64,000 nt of DNA from an uncultured Bacteroidales bacterium (lineage in GTDB: Bacteria; Bacteroidota; Bacteroidia; Bacteroidales; Paludibacteraceae): positions 1-64,000 of the forward strand of contig CAIWCC010000141.1 in NCBI GenBank assembly GCA_903911085.1, given 5' to 3'. Numbering within the stretch: the stretch's first letter is position 1; each line of letters starts with the position of its first letter. Of this stretch, positions 43,001 to 52,230 are shown in pieces. The notes under the pieces are model-generated. The model saw only the letters and a list, made by a program, of their open reading frames with translations, had not been told where the DNA came from and made no database searches. Made by a program: the position numbers and the translations under genes.

Positions 43001-46000
43001 GCAGTCCATTGGAAATTACAACCTTATCGACCGATGGCACTACATTATTGACGAACGGTACAGCTTATAACGTGCAAATAAAAGCGGTAAATGCAAATGG
43101 AGATGGTACAGCTACAGGAAGTACTGCAGTAACACCAATTTTTGCAGCACCAACTTCTACTGCTGCAAGTGCTTTATCTTCTACTGGTTTTACAGCAAAC
43201 TGGACAGCTGCTTCGCAAGGTCCTTCGGCCACTTATACTTACACGGTTCAATATGGTACGGTTGCCGATTTGTCATCAGGTACAACTAGTATTTCAAGCA
43301 TTGGTAGTTCAACGTTTAGTCAGGTGATTGGAAGTTTGTCTGAAACTACACCTTACTATTACCGGGTAATGGTAACCAATGGAACTGTATCAAGTGCTTG
43401 GTCAACAATACAACCAGCAACAACATTGGGAACACAAACACTTACATGGTCTCAAAGCCTTACCGGTTTAAAATTAGGCGATAGCTCTGTAACATTGACA
43501 GCCACTTCAAGTGCGGTTACCAATGCTGCTCCTATCACTTATGTATCAAGTAATACCTCTGTTGTAAATGTAAGTGGTAGCACATTGACCGTTGTTGGTC
43601 CCGGCACGGCTACAGTTACAGCCCAACAAGCTGCCAATACTTATTACGAAGCGGCAGTGGATGTAATTCAAAATGTTACAGTTTCACTTATTAATGCTGG
43701 TTTTGAAGATGCTACAAGTGGTTATACTTTTTCCGAGAGTAGTATAAATGTACTTAGGCGTGTTGATTATATCTATGATGTAACAACTCAAACATCAGCA
43801 CCAGCATCAACACCCGCAACTTCAATAACTAACGGTATGTGGATAAAAAAAGCGACAAATACTTCTTATATTAAGGGAGCAATTGTAACCACCGACCCAC
43901 ATGCCGGATCAAGTTGTTTGAACCTTAAAATTACAGTTGGCACACCAACAAACACATTAGATAATTGGAATAGTGTCATAGCGTTACAAAAACTAAGCTT
44001 ATCAAACACACAGAAATACACAGTAAGTTTCTGGGCAAAAATAGATGCTACGGCATCGAATGTAGCTTCAACAGTTACTGCTTTTATAATGGATAATACC
44101 AAAAGAACATCATTGTCGTGTGCAATACCTTTAACTGGTGGAACTACATGGACACAATATACGGCTATATTTGATATTCCAACCTTTAAAGCAGCCAATG
44201 CCACGGCTGATTTCTCTACTGCTTTTATGGGCATTGGATTAACCGGCACTTACGATGCTGCTACTTTAAAAACAAATTATTCGGGCGTGTTATTGGACGA
44301 TTTTTCGGTAACTCCAACTACAGCCACCACATTTGCAGTTACATCAACGGCAGGCACGGGTGGAACAGTTACAAACGGTGGTGTTTATACGTCTGGAACC
44401 AATGCTACTGTAGTAGCTGCACCAAGTTACGGGTATAAATTTGTAAATTGGACACTCAATACAAGTGGGGGAACTGTGCAATCAACTTCGCCTACTTATA
44501 CATTTAATGTTACTGAAGCTACAACTTTGGTGGCTAATTTTGAAGCAACGAATACAACCTGCACACTTTCAACTTCAACATTAACGGGCTTTACGTATAA
44601 TAATGGCGCTGGACCTTCCGCTGAACAATCGTTTACAGTAACAGGTACCAATTTGTTATCAAATGTTGTAATAAGTCCAACATCCAATTATCAGATTTCT
44701 ACAGCGAGTGGAGCTTCCTTTGTTTCAACAAATCCAATTTTGTTGACCAATACTGGAACTCTGGCTTCTACAACTATTTATGTGCGATTAAAAGCAGGTT
44801 TGGCTGTAAATAATTTTAATTCTGAGAATATAAATATTTCTACTTTATCGTTGCAAAACAAATCTGTAACTAGCTCAGGAAATGTAACAACCAATCCGAA
44901 TCTGGCTTTTGCTACTCCAACCTCAGTGAGTAAAAACTATGGAGATGCAGCGTTTACAAATTCAGCTTCTAGTAGTCTTTCGTCCGGTGCTGTTACTTAC
45001 GCTAGTGGAAGCACTGCTGTGGCAACTATTGACGCAAACTCAGGGTTGGTTAGCATTGTGGGAGCAGGTTCATCTATAATAACTGCCACCATTGCTGCAA
45101 ATGGAACGTATGGTGCAGCAACCAAAACTTATACATTAAACGTGGCAGTCAAAGCATTAACCGTAACAGCAGTATCGTCAACCAAAACTTATGATGGTAA
45201 TACTTCATCTTTAGGAACTCCAACTGTTGGAGCCTTAGCAAGTGGTGATGTAATAAACGTTGCAGCCATTCAAACTTATGACAATAAGAATTATGGAACA
45301 ACTCACGTATTGACACCATTAGGTTTAACTATCAAAGATGGTAGCAATGCAGATAAGACTGCAAATTACAGCATTACCTATACTCCATCACCTGCTACAG
45401 GGGTAATTGATAAATTAGGCTTAACCATAGGTGCTGCTTCTATAGCCTCCAAAATGTATGATGACAGTGCCACTTCTGGAATAGTAACTCCTGGAACATT
45501 ATCAGGTTTTGTAAGTTCTGAAACTGTAACCGTAAATACCGCAGTTGGAACATACTCCGATGCAACAGTTGGTACAGATAAATCGGCTACAATTGTTTAT
45601 ACATTGGCAAATGGTGAGAACGGCGGTTTAGCAATAAATTATAGTCTAGCAAACGGTTCGGCAAATGGTGATATAACTTCTGCCACCATTATTGGCACAA
45701 AAACAGCATCTGTTCTTACATCACCAACTGCTGATGTAACTATTGCTGGAACAAGTACCGTTCTAACTATGGACAATTCCAAAACAGTGAAGAATCTGAC
45801 TCTCTCGGAAGGAGCAGAAATTAAATTATCGGGCGCTAATACGCTTACGGTAAATGGAAACTTAGACCTGAAAGCTGATTTGACTACTTCGTTTAGTTTG
45901 AACTTGGGAAGCAGTAGCGTATCAGTTCCAACTGGCACAGTTCGTTATATTAAAACCATTGATGATCAGAAATGGTATTTTATAGCTTTCCCTTGCGACA

Positions 46001-47238
46001 TTGCAATTTCTGGCATACGAAAAGCGGATGGTAGTTCAATGGGTGTACTAGGAACCGATTGGTATATCAAGTACTACGATGGAAGTAGACGCGCAACACA
46101 GGGAACTACTAACGGAGTAAACTGGTTCGGTTTGAGCAGTGTGGATTATACAGCTGAACTTAGCACCTTTAAATTGAATGCCAATCAAGGATATATTATC
46201 GGCTTAGCAGGTAACACTCATGCTACTGTTGATATTGCCTTCCCAATAGACAAAAGTTATTTGGCAAACGAAACCGATGCAGCACGCACTAAAGTACCGG
46301 TAACTGCATTTACAGGACCAAAGTCAAATGACAATGGTTGGAATTTGATAGGACAACCTTATTTGAGTAAATTCAAAGGAATTGATGCTGTAGATGTAAA
46401 CTACATGTTGTTCTCGGATGGAACAAGCTCATACAGCACATGTTCTGTATTCGATGGCACACTTGCTGCTAAGATTATTGATCCGTTCACAGCTTACTTT
46501 GTTCAGGCAGGAAGTACTACTGATATTGCATTTTCCACTACAGGTCGCCAAGGCGTAAAGAGCATGGTGGAACAATCATTGACGCAACTTGTACAACTGA
46601 ACATGACTACTCCAACTGGAACTGATTATACTTCATTGATACTTGACGATACTCAAAGTACTGAGTATCAGATTGGACAAGATATGGAGAAATGGATAGG
46701 AATAGGCACTGCTAAACCGCAAGTATATACAGTTTTGGGTGGCATCAATTATGCTTTCAATGCACTTCCAATTAGTAGTGTAACCAATTTGCCATTGGGC
46801 ATTTATACCCAAACAGCCAGTAGTACTACCATCAGTGTGGATGCGACAAAAGCAACAAGTTTAACGAGATTGTTACTGATAGACAATGGCACAAGTCCTG
46901 CAACTGTTACCGACTTGTTGAGTTCGAACTACACATTTATTGCCGCAACTGGAACAAATAACACTCGTTTCCAAATCACTGCACAACGTGTGGCAACTGA
47001 AAACATTGCTATGGGGAATGAACTTGGCGAAATTCAATTGATAATTAATAATTCAAAATTAGTAATTAATAATTTAGACGCTAAAGCAAATGTTCGTGTT
47101 TTTGATGCTATTGGTAGAATGGTTATCAATAAAACAGTAAGAAATAATTCATTAGAAGTTAATCTTTCGGCAAAAGGAATGTACACTGTGCAGATTGAAG
47201 TTGGAGGAAAAAATTGGGTAAAGAAGATTGTGAATTAG
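40036..47238 (+). CDS. Giant modular T9SS surface protein (beta-helix, FN3 and Ig-like domains)
   Basis: This 2400-residue protein has a signal peptide at 1-20. A right-handed beta-helix (about 21-475) closes with SASPAIGAYEG. Seven fibronectin type III domains (about 478-1131) follow, six of them sharing ITNYKYSTDGG and LTNGTxYNVQIKA. Then come an Ig-like domain (to about 1215), a jelly-roll carbohydrate-binding-like domain (about 1218-1428, NAGFEDATSGY), an InlB-type B-repeat (GYKFVNWTLN) and further Ig and MBG/YDG domains (KTYDGNT, MYDDSAT). A C-terminal region ends in a T9SS sorting domain (VRVFDAIGRMVINK). No catalytic motif is recognised. The predicted role is cell-surface adhesion to, or capture of, the polysaccharide. 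It forms its own transcript. Confidence 0.85.
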   Translation: MKKITILVLCATVFLSMANAKNIFVDPTNGSDAASRGTTWELAVKTLAGAVNATYVGTLTAGDNIYVKGGSLTTLTGAFTTNTTVNYYGGYDLSNIGTTTTRTTNDNDGNGIIEPWEFLNPTTFTSTANANGSVAIKINNAGYTFDGFTLTHNATAAASNYIRSIEISGTNTNFCNCIIKNTAVTYSISGFGGTPYNMLFSAGSGAIVNNCLFEKNNVSYTTTTINAAYPFINISSASFTNCIVRNNLVTVNASAANAVRSMLICLYASSTTISTIKNCVIHNNEMVYNGTGGTTSDVGAAINVFGVDGSESIINCTIANNKSTNVPIAGMKTTSRTGMNNTILNNVLWNNISGASTIANFTIGANMIATSSISKNVMNGGQTVTENGTTIKYNDFALSTANATGVNQALFKTPTTIVGSSLGSLAVTDSTTIKQSVWQIKPGSYLAAKGVSVSTNPTDKSGTNFSASPAIGAYEGLSAPVVSAITPTSTQLSVAFTAGNNGGSSITNYKYSTDGGVNFTACAPTQTTSPINITGLANGTSYNVQIKATNELGDGVATSSVAASPSASTAVPAAPTINSITSGNAKLTVAFTPASDNGSAITNYKYSTDGTNFTDCSPAQTTSPIVINGLTNGTACTVKIQAVNAIGDGIATASITATPYTVPDAPTGLVATAGNAQVSVAFTIPTNTGGSPITSYVLTSSGGSSTVGTGSPILFTSLTNDKAYTFTVTAINAAGAGVASSGVSATPSVVAIPNAPTLGAATITNGQVSFVLTAPAILGGQTITSYKYSIDGGATYNNRQTGTTGTPLLITGLTNGTTYSISVKAAYGTSPFSDGLACSAVATTIFSAPNAPNITGITASSGSLSVAFTTVTNGSTISNYKYSLNGGAFTALGTAKATSPITIPGLTNGTLYNVQIKAVSNNGDGAASAIYTAPIYSTTPAAPTISGITAAAGQLSVAFTAGSNGGSTITNYKYSTDGGTSFALASSTSSPLEITTLSTDGTTLLTNGTAYNVQIKAVNANGDGTATGSTAVTPIFAAPTSTAASALSSTGFTANWTAASQGPSATYTYTVQYGTVADLSSGTTSISSIGSSTFSQVIGSLSETTPYYYRVMVTNGTVSSAWSTIQPATTLGTQTLTWSQSLTGLKLGDSSVTLTATSSAVTNAAPITYVSSNTSVVNVSGSTLTVVGPGTATVTAQQAANTYYEAAVDVIQNVTVSLINAGFEDATSGYTFSESSINVLRRVDYIYDVTTQTSAPASTPATSITNGMWIKKATNTSYIKGAIVTTDPHAGSSCLNLKITVGTPTNTLDNWNSVIALQKLSLSNTQKYTVSFWAKIDATASNVASTVTAFIMDNTKRTSLSCAIPLTGGTTWTQYTAIFDIPTFKAANATADFSTAFMGIGLTGTYDAATLKTNYSGVLLDDFSVTPTTATTFAVTSTAGTGGTVTNGGVYTSGTNATVVAAPSYGYKFVNWTLNTSGGTVQSTSPTYTFNVTEATTLVANFEATNTTCTLSTSTLTGFTYNNGAGPSAEQSFTVTGTNLLSNVVISPTSNYQISTASGASFVSTNPILLTNTGTLASTTIYVRLKAGLAVNNFNSENINISTLSLQNKSVTSSGNVTTNPNLAFATPTSVSKNYGDAAFTNSASSSLSSGAVTYASGSTAVATIDANSGLVSIVGAGSSIITATIAANGTYGAATKTYTLNVAVKALTVTAVSSTKTYDGNTSSLGTPTVGALASGDVINVAAIQTYDNKNYGTTHVLTPLGLTIKDGSNADKTANYSITYTPSPATGVIDKLGLTIGAASIASKMYDDSATSGIVTPGTLSGFVSSETVTVNTAVGTYSDATVGTDKSATIVYTLANGENGGLAINYSLANGSANGDITSATIIGTKTASVLTSPTADVTIAGTSTVLTMDNSKTVKNLTLSEGAEIKLSGANTLTVNGNLDLKADLTTSFSLNLGSSSVSVPTGTVRYIKTIDDQKWYFIAFPCDIAISGIRKADGSSMGVLGTDWYIKYYDGSRRATQGTTNGVNWFGLSSVDYTAELSTFKLNANQGYIIGLAGNTHATVDIAFPIDKSYLANETDAARTKVPVTAFTGPKSNDNGWNLIGQPYLSKFKGIDAVDVNYMLFSDGTSSYSTCSVFDGTLAAKIIDPFTAYFVQAGSTTDIAFSTTGRQGVKSMVEQSLTQLVQLNMTTPTGTDYTSLILDDTQSTEYQIGQDMEKWIGIGTAKPQVYTVLGGINYAFNALPISSVTNLPLGIYTQTASSTTISVDATKATSLTRLLLIDNGTSPATVTDLLSSNYTFIAATGTNNTRFQITAQRVATENIAMGNELGEIQLIINNSKLVINNLDAKANVRVFDAIGRMVINKTVRNNSLEVNLSAKGMYTVQIEVGGKNWVKKIVN

Positions 47239-47264
47239 TTGGTAGTTTGTATTCGGTAGAAAGA

Positions 47265-47312
47265 AAAATCTTCATAGTGTCAGTTATTTGCTGACCTTTG
47301 AGGATTTTTTTT
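47265..47312 (+). terminator. Terminator after the giant protein gene
   Basis: aatcttcatagtgtcag pairs with ctgacctttgaggatt around a short loop and is followed by a run of eight T. Confidence 0.8.
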
Positions 47313-47414
47313 CGGTGATAACACATCTACTATAATAATCAAATGATGCAAATCAGCAGACAAGATGTCATTTTATTGTATGCAAAATAGATTTTTTTGA
47401 ACGCCTGATTCAGA

Positions 47415-47576
47415 TAATACCAATAGCACATATAAAATGACCCAAAGTCATTTTTATGTCTCTGTTGTTAATACCGATCGAATATTTCGAGATTCTGGAT
47501 ACGGAAGGCATAAAAACAAATAGGACAATGAGACGCAGTCGAAATTGGGCAATATTGTTTGTGCAATCGGTATTAC
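47415..47576. repeat. Inverted-repeat-bounded 160-bp element
   Basis: taataccaatagcac at the left and gtgcaatcggtatta at the right are inverted copies (13 of 15). Inside is the hairpin aaaatgacccaaagtcatttt (47434-47454). No gene is supported. It resembles a small non-autonomous element. The gap 47239-47778 holds this, the terminator and a promoter. Confidence 0.45.
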
Positions 47577-47702
47577 TTATTATCTCTCCCATTTCACTGC
47601 AACTACTAGATATTTATGTTAATTAATCGCATTTCTAAGTCGTTTGAACTATATTGTACAAATAAAGTACTATTCAACCACATCAAGCAGTCAAGAATCA
47701 TC

Positions 47703-47710
47703 TATTTTTG
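47703..47710 (+). promoter_or_regulatory. -7 element TATTTTTG of the first beta-helix gene
   Basis: This fits TAnnTTTG, 69 bases before the chosen ATG at 47779. Its position argues against the longer in-frame start at 47644. Confidence 0.5.
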
Positions 47711-47778
47711 CGTATCAAATCAAACAATCAAATCCTTATTTAATAACATGTTCCCTAAGGAACAAAAAAAACATCTTT

Positions 47779-49983
47779 ATGAAAAAACTTTTTACATTGA
47801 TGCTAAGCATCGGATTATTATTTAGCACATCAACTTTTGCTACCACTTATCTTGTGCAGTTGGGCACTGTAGGAGCTGCCACTTGGGATGGAAGTATTTC
47901 TGGTACTGTAGTAAATTTAGCTACTGTCAATGCTGGTAATCCCGCTTCCTTAAATGCGTGGTTTACCGATAAGATATTGACAACACCACTTTTCTCTGGT
48001 ACCCCCGCATTAACTGGTGGTGACCAGATTTGGATTATCAAAGGCACTTACTATCTCACAGGACCTGTAGGCATTAAAAGTGGTGTGAAAATGTATGGCG
48101 GTTTTGCGGGAACAGCCGGAGAAACTGTAGCTTCAAGAGCCAAGAACTCCATCGATGCATGGGATTTTACTAACGTAACAGCTTTCGACGGTTCTGTAGG
48201 TGGTGTAAAAACTTATATCGGGTTAAGTGGAGGTTCTACTGATACGCGTACGCTCATTGATGGTATAACCATTCAAAACTGTAACAATGCTAGTACAAGC
48301 GGCTCGGGTGGTGGTGCTAAAGTTACTTCTTCGGGCACTACAATACAAAACTGTATTATCACTGCTTGTACCTCTGCAATTAGTACATCAGGAGCAAGTG
48401 CAGGTATTACTATACAGACAGGAGCAACTTTGAAAGATTCTTATATTCATGACAATACTAATTCTTCTGCAGGCGGAGGCGTAGCAGTTACAGGTGTGTC
48501 TTGTACTGTAACTGGTTGTAAAATAGACAACAATACTGCTGGAGAAGGTGGCGGTATCTATATTTATTCAGCAACCAGTGGTTCAAATATTACGAATTGT
48601 ATAATTTCGAACAATACGGCAAATGGTAGTGCTAATGGAGGCGGAGGTATCGGAGGCTATGTGGCGACTACCAATGCCAGTGCAGTTACTGTAAGCGGAT
48701 GTATATTTACGTCCAATATCGCTTCTCAAAGTGGAGGTGCTATTTTCTTTTCTAATTTTGGTTCAGGTTTTCAAGCAAACGCATATAATATTACAAATTG
48801 TACTTTTACAAGTAATAAGTCGAATGCGCCAGCAGCCTCAGCTAAAGGTGGTGGTGCCATATATTTAGGAACATGTACTTTTTCAATTGACAAATGTACA
48901 TTTACCGGAAATCAGGCAACTCTTTCTGGTGGTGGTGCAATTCTTTTGAAAAGCAGTAATGGTACAACCATTAGCAATTCTAAATTTACTGAAAACACTT
49001 GTGCCAGCTGGGGTGGTTCTGCCATTTTTTCTTCAGCAAACTATACTGCAAACAACTGTTTATTTGCTAATAATACTGGTAGTGCACCAATTACATTTTA
49101 TGCTTCAACAGCGGTAAGCACCTTTCAAAACTGTACGTTTGCGTCTAATTTAACAAGTTTAGGAGCTAATGCACCAATTGGACTTTTAAATATTGGTTCA
49201 TCGCCATATCCTCAATATACATTTGCCAATTGCTTATTTTATCAGGTATCTGCCTTTACAGGTCAAACTGGTCCTACTCTTACCACTTGCGCATCTGATA
49301 TATCATTATCAACTGTAAGTATTAATACCATTACTTCTGCCGATTTTGTGGATGCGACAAATGCTACGATTGCAAGCAGGAATTATCAGTTGTCACCCTC
49401 GTCACTCGCATTGAATAAAGGAACTGATTTAACTCAGGCAACATCGCCTGTAACCAAAGATATTATAGATGTAACACGTCCACAAGGTGGTGCGTATGAT
49501 ATTGGAGCGTATGAACTTCCTTTTTTCAATACAACTGTTACTTTTAATGCCAATGGAATTGTAAATAACTATACAACAGGTGCAGTTGATGCTAAACCTC
49601 AGGGAACACAACTAGCATTTACCATTACACCAAATTCTGGTTACAAAATAACATCAGTACTTTATAACGGTACCGAAGTAAAAGGCGATATCGTAGAAGG
49701 GGTATTTACAACTCCCGCTTTGGTGGCTAATGCAACTTTGGTTGTTCAGTTCGATTTTGCAACAGGTCTGTCAACAACACAAGGTGATTTTCAATGTTTC
49801 TCTACAAATCAAAATCTTATAGTGCGCGGCGCAAAAGTGGGTGACGAACTTAGCATTTTTACTATTAGCGGAACAAAAATCAAATCAACAAGAGTTAATT
49901 CAAGTAATATGTCAATAGCTTTAGCTCAAGGAATGTATTTTGTAAAAATAGCTAATAGTGTTCAAAAAGTGGCTGTTAAATAA
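47779..49983 (+). CDS. Right-handed beta-helix T9SS surface protein
   Basis: The protein is 734 residues from the ATG at 47779, which begins a clear signal peptide (KKLFTLMLSIGLLFSTSTFA). The mature start TTYLVQLGTVGAATW is shared with the next gene. Residues about 120-480 have parallel beta-helix repeats with NCxF/SNNTA ladders (CIISNNTANGSANGGGGIGG). DVTRPQGGAYDIGAYEL is a choice-of-anchor type end of the helix. A Big-like domain and a T9SS sorting domain (ELSIFTISGTKIKSTR) follow. The fold is that of pectate and chondroitin B lyases, but no lyase residues can be assigned, so enzyme or binding roles remain open. Confidence 0.8.
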   Translation: MKKLFTLMLSIGLLFSTSTFATTYLVQLGTVGAATWDGSISGTVVNLATVNAGNPASLNAWFTDKILTTPLFSGTPALTGGDQIWIIKGTYYLTGPVGIKSGVKMYGGFAGTAGETVASRAKNSIDAWDFTNVTAFDGSVGGVKTYIGLSGGSTDTRTLIDGITIQNCNNASTSGSGGGAKVTSSGTTIQNCIITACTSAISTSGASAGITIQTGATLKDSYIHDNTNSSAGGGVAVTGVSCTVTGCKIDNNTAGEGGGIYIYSATSGSNITNCIISNNTANGSANGGGGIGGYVATTNASAVTVSGCIFTSNIASQSGGAIFFSNFGSGFQANAYNITNCTFTSNKSNAPAASAKGGGAIYLGTCTFSIDKCTFTGNQATLSGGGAILLKSSNGTTISNSKFTENTCASWGGSAIFSSANYTANNCLFANNTGSAPITFYASTAVSTFQNCTFASNLTSLGANAPIGLLNIGSSPYPQYTFANCLFYQVSAFTGQTGPTLTTCASDISLSTVSINTITSADFVDATNATIASRNYQLSPSSLALNKGTDLTQATSPVTKDIIDVTRPQGGAYDIGAYELPFFNTTVTFNANGIVNNYTTGAVDAKPQGTQLAFTITPNSGYKITSVLYNGTEVKGDIVEGVFTTPALVANATLVVQFDFATGLSTTQGDFQCFSTNQNLIVRGAKVGDELSIFTISGTKIKSTRVNSSNMSIALAQGMYFVKIANSVQKVAVK

Positions 49984-50000
49984 CCATTAATAAATAGACA

Positions 50001-50031
50001 ACTTTCCCAAGGTTTAAAACTTTGGGAAAGT
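50001..50031 (+). terminator. Hairpin between the two beta-helix genes
   Basis: actttcccaa pairs with tttgggaaagt, 18 bases after the stop. There is no clear T-run, so this may be an attenuator or a processing hairpin rather than a full terminator. Confidence 0.5.
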
Positions 50032-50069
50032 ATGTTTCAAAACAATTAACTTTTAAAATAAATACAAAC

Positions 50070-52028
50070 ATGAAAAAACTAATTACTTTGATGTTTAGCA
50101 TCACCTTTATGTTAAGCATATCCGCTTATGCTGCCAAAACATATTTGGTACAATTAGGAACCAGCGGGGCAGCTACATGGCGTGCTCCCGGTGTAGGCGA
50201 TACCATAATAAACTTACAGGTGGTAGGTGCAGCAGGTGCAGCAGTAACTTTAAACGAATGGCTTAACGACAAAATTTTGGTTACTCCTGTTTTCTCGGGA
50301 CACCCATTTGCCTCTGGCGACCAAATTTGGTTAGCAAAAGGAACTTACACAATTAACGGACGCGACAGTTTAACTGCCGGTGTAAGTATGTATGGTGGTT
50401 TTGCAGGTACGGAATTATCTGTTACCGAAAGGTTAAAAGCCTCATCTTTACCGTGGGATTATACAAATGCCACTATCGTTGATGGTGCAAATGCTTACAT
50501 TGGCATCATGACCACCAGTAGTGCTACTTTAACTTCAATTATTGATGGCATTACCTTCCAGAATTGTGCCAACAGCATCCGAAACAGCTCTGGCGGTGGT
50601 GCAAAGATACAAGGAGCAAAAACAATCATGCAAAATTGTATTGTTACAGGATGTAAAGCTACAGGTACTGTTGGTACTGGAGCAAGTGCCGGAGTTTCTG
50701 TATTAACCAAAGGTACATTGAAGGACAGCTATATTCATCACAACATAGGAACCTCAAACGGAACGGCAAGTGGTGGCGTAACTATCTATGGTGATACATG
50801 TTTGGTTTCTGGTTGTAAAATTGACAATAACTCAAATGGCAGTGGAGCTGGAATGTACCTTTATAGTAAAACAAGTGGTGCGAAAGTGTTGAATTGTAGT
50901 TTTTCTAATAACACCGCAATTACTGGTGCTGGTGGTGGTATAGCTTGTTACATCACTGCAACCAATAATGCTCCAATTACTATCGAAAATTGTACGTTTA
51001 CCGCCAATACCGCTGCCACAAATGGCGGTGGAGCTTATTTAACTCAAAATGTGGTTACCAATGTATTTAAGGTGATTGGCTGTACATTTACATCCAATAT
51101 TTCCAATGCTCCTACGGGCAATTCATCTTACGGTGGTGGTGGATTAAACGTCTTGACATGTAAATACGAAATTGATAAATGTACTTTCACAAGCAATTCA
51201 GCAACCTTTGCTGGCGGTGGCGGCTTGTTGATTGCAAGTTCTAGTTCATGTCTGATTACAAATTGTAAATTTAATGCTAATACAATGGCAAGTTACGGTG
51301 GTTCAGCCATCTATTGTAAGTCAAATTTAACTGCCAATAACTGTCTTTTTGCCAATAATACTGGAACAACCGTTGTTCATTTTTATGGAAGTACTGTATC
51401 TAGTTCATTCAATAACTGTACATTTGCCAATAACTTGAGCAGTGCAGCAGCACCTGCTAATATTCAATTATTAGCATTATTGCCTAAGTATTCATTTACC
51501 AATTGCTTACTCAATAAAGTTGGCACCTACTCGGGTCAAATTCCTTTGTTTACAAATTGCGGTTTTGAATTAACCGTACCAGGGGGTGGAGTAAACTGTG
51601 TAACAGATATTACTGATGCCTCTTTCAAAAATGCTGCAAACGGTGACTGGAGTCTAGCTGATGGTTCTCCTGCTATTGATACAGGACTGAATTTGGCCGA
51701 TTCAATTGGAAGCAAGAAAATCACTACTGATATTTTAGGAGCTGCTCGTCCTGCTGGAACTGCCTATGATATGGGATGTTATGAATTTGGAGGAGTTCTT
51801 CCCAATGCCTTGAAATCAGTAAGTGTAAAAACTGATTTATTTGCAAAAACTTCAAATGGTATTGTCTCAAAAACAAATGGAATGTTGGATATTATTAATC
51901 TCAATGGGCAAGTAATCAATACACGTAATATAGAAATTGGAAGTACTGTGCCTCTACAATCTGGTATTTATATTTTGCGCATAAAAAATGCAACGGGAGT
52001 TTCTGTACAGAAATTTATTATGCAATAA
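50070..52028 (+). CDS. Right-handed beta-helix T9SS surface protein, paralogue
   Basis: The protein is 652 residues from the ATG at 50070, with signal peptide KKLITLMFSITFMLSISAYA. The mature start KTYLVQLGTSGAATW and the whole beta-helix layout follow the preceding gene, so the pair arose by tandem duplication. Helix repeats include CSFSNNTAITGAGGGIACY and CTFTSNSATFAGGGGLLI. The helix ends DILGAARPAGTAYDMGCYEF. A short T9SS sorting domain (LDIINLNGQVINTRN) closes it, without the Big-like domain of the first copy. The role is presumably at the cell surface in glycan binding or cleavage, with no catalytic residue identified. Confidence 0.8.
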   Translation: MKKLITLMFSITFMLSISAYAAKTYLVQLGTSGAATWRAPGVGDTIINLQVVGAAGAAVTLNEWLNDKILVTPVFSGHPFASGDQIWLAKGTYTINGRDSLTAGVSMYGGFAGTELSVTERLKASSLPWDYTNATIVDGANAYIGIMTTSSATLTSIIDGITFQNCANSIRNSSGGGAKIQGAKTIMQNCIVTGCKATGTVGTGASAGVSVLTKGTLKDSYIHHNIGTSNGTASGGVTIYGDTCLVSGCKIDNNSNGSGAGMYLYSKTSGAKVLNCSFSNNTAITGAGGGIACYITATNNAPITIENCTFTANTAATNGGGAYLTQNVVTNVFKVIGCTFTSNISNAPTGNSSYGGGGLNVLTCKYEIDKCTFTSNSATFAGGGGLLIASSSSCLITNCKFNANTMASYGGSAIYCKSNLTANNCLFANNTGTTVVHFYGSTVSSSFNNCTFANNLSSAAAPANIQLLALLPKYSFTNCLLNKVGTYSGQIPLFTNCGFELTVPGGGVNCVTDITDASFKNAANGDWSLADGSPAIDTGLNLADSIGSKKITTDILGAARPAGTAYDMGCYEFGGVLPNALKSVSVKTDLFAKTSNGIVSKTNGMLDIINLNGQVINTRNIEIGSTVPLQSGIYILRIKNATGVSVQKFIMQ

Positions 52029-52043
52029 ATTATTTTAATGTAG

Positions 52044-52185
52044 AACCACAATAGGCACAATAGAAAAATTTTAAGTCGAAGTAAAAGTTCATAATAGCAG
52101 AATACTTATTAAGGAATTTATTAAATTTGACTCCATTTTTAAATAAAAAGGTTTGTCAATATAACCTATTGTTCCTATTGTGGTT
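52044..52185. other. Long-range 20-bp inverted repeat in the intergenic region
   Basis: AACCACAATAGGCACAATAG at 52044-52063 pairs with CTATTGTTCCTATTGTGGTT at 52166-52185 (19 of 20), enclosing about 102 AT-rich bases, just before the small carbohydrate-binding-like gene. It could fold in the mRNA as one long stem, or be the ends of a very small element. Confidence 0.65.
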
Positions 52186-52230
52186 AAAAAAAAATCATTA
52201 TTATTCAAATCAATAAATCAATTATTTATT

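Noticed and set aside
41470-43430. Second repetitive stretch
   Set aside because: It is explained by fibronectin type III domains in one open frame.
47410-47623. Short frames on both strands across the 160-bp inverted-repeat element
   Set aside because: They span the element ends and hairpin. Composition and context fit a non-coding element better than a protein.
47644-47778. Longer N-terminus for the first beta-helix protein
   Set aside because: It would put 45 non-signal residues before a perfect signal peptide, and the promoter element at 47703 lies inside it.
47779-52028. Chondroitinase B (PL6) assignment for the beta-helix proteins
   Set aside because: The fold type fits, but I could not find the PL6 catalytic Lys/Arg and calcium site pattern, so only the fold is claimed.
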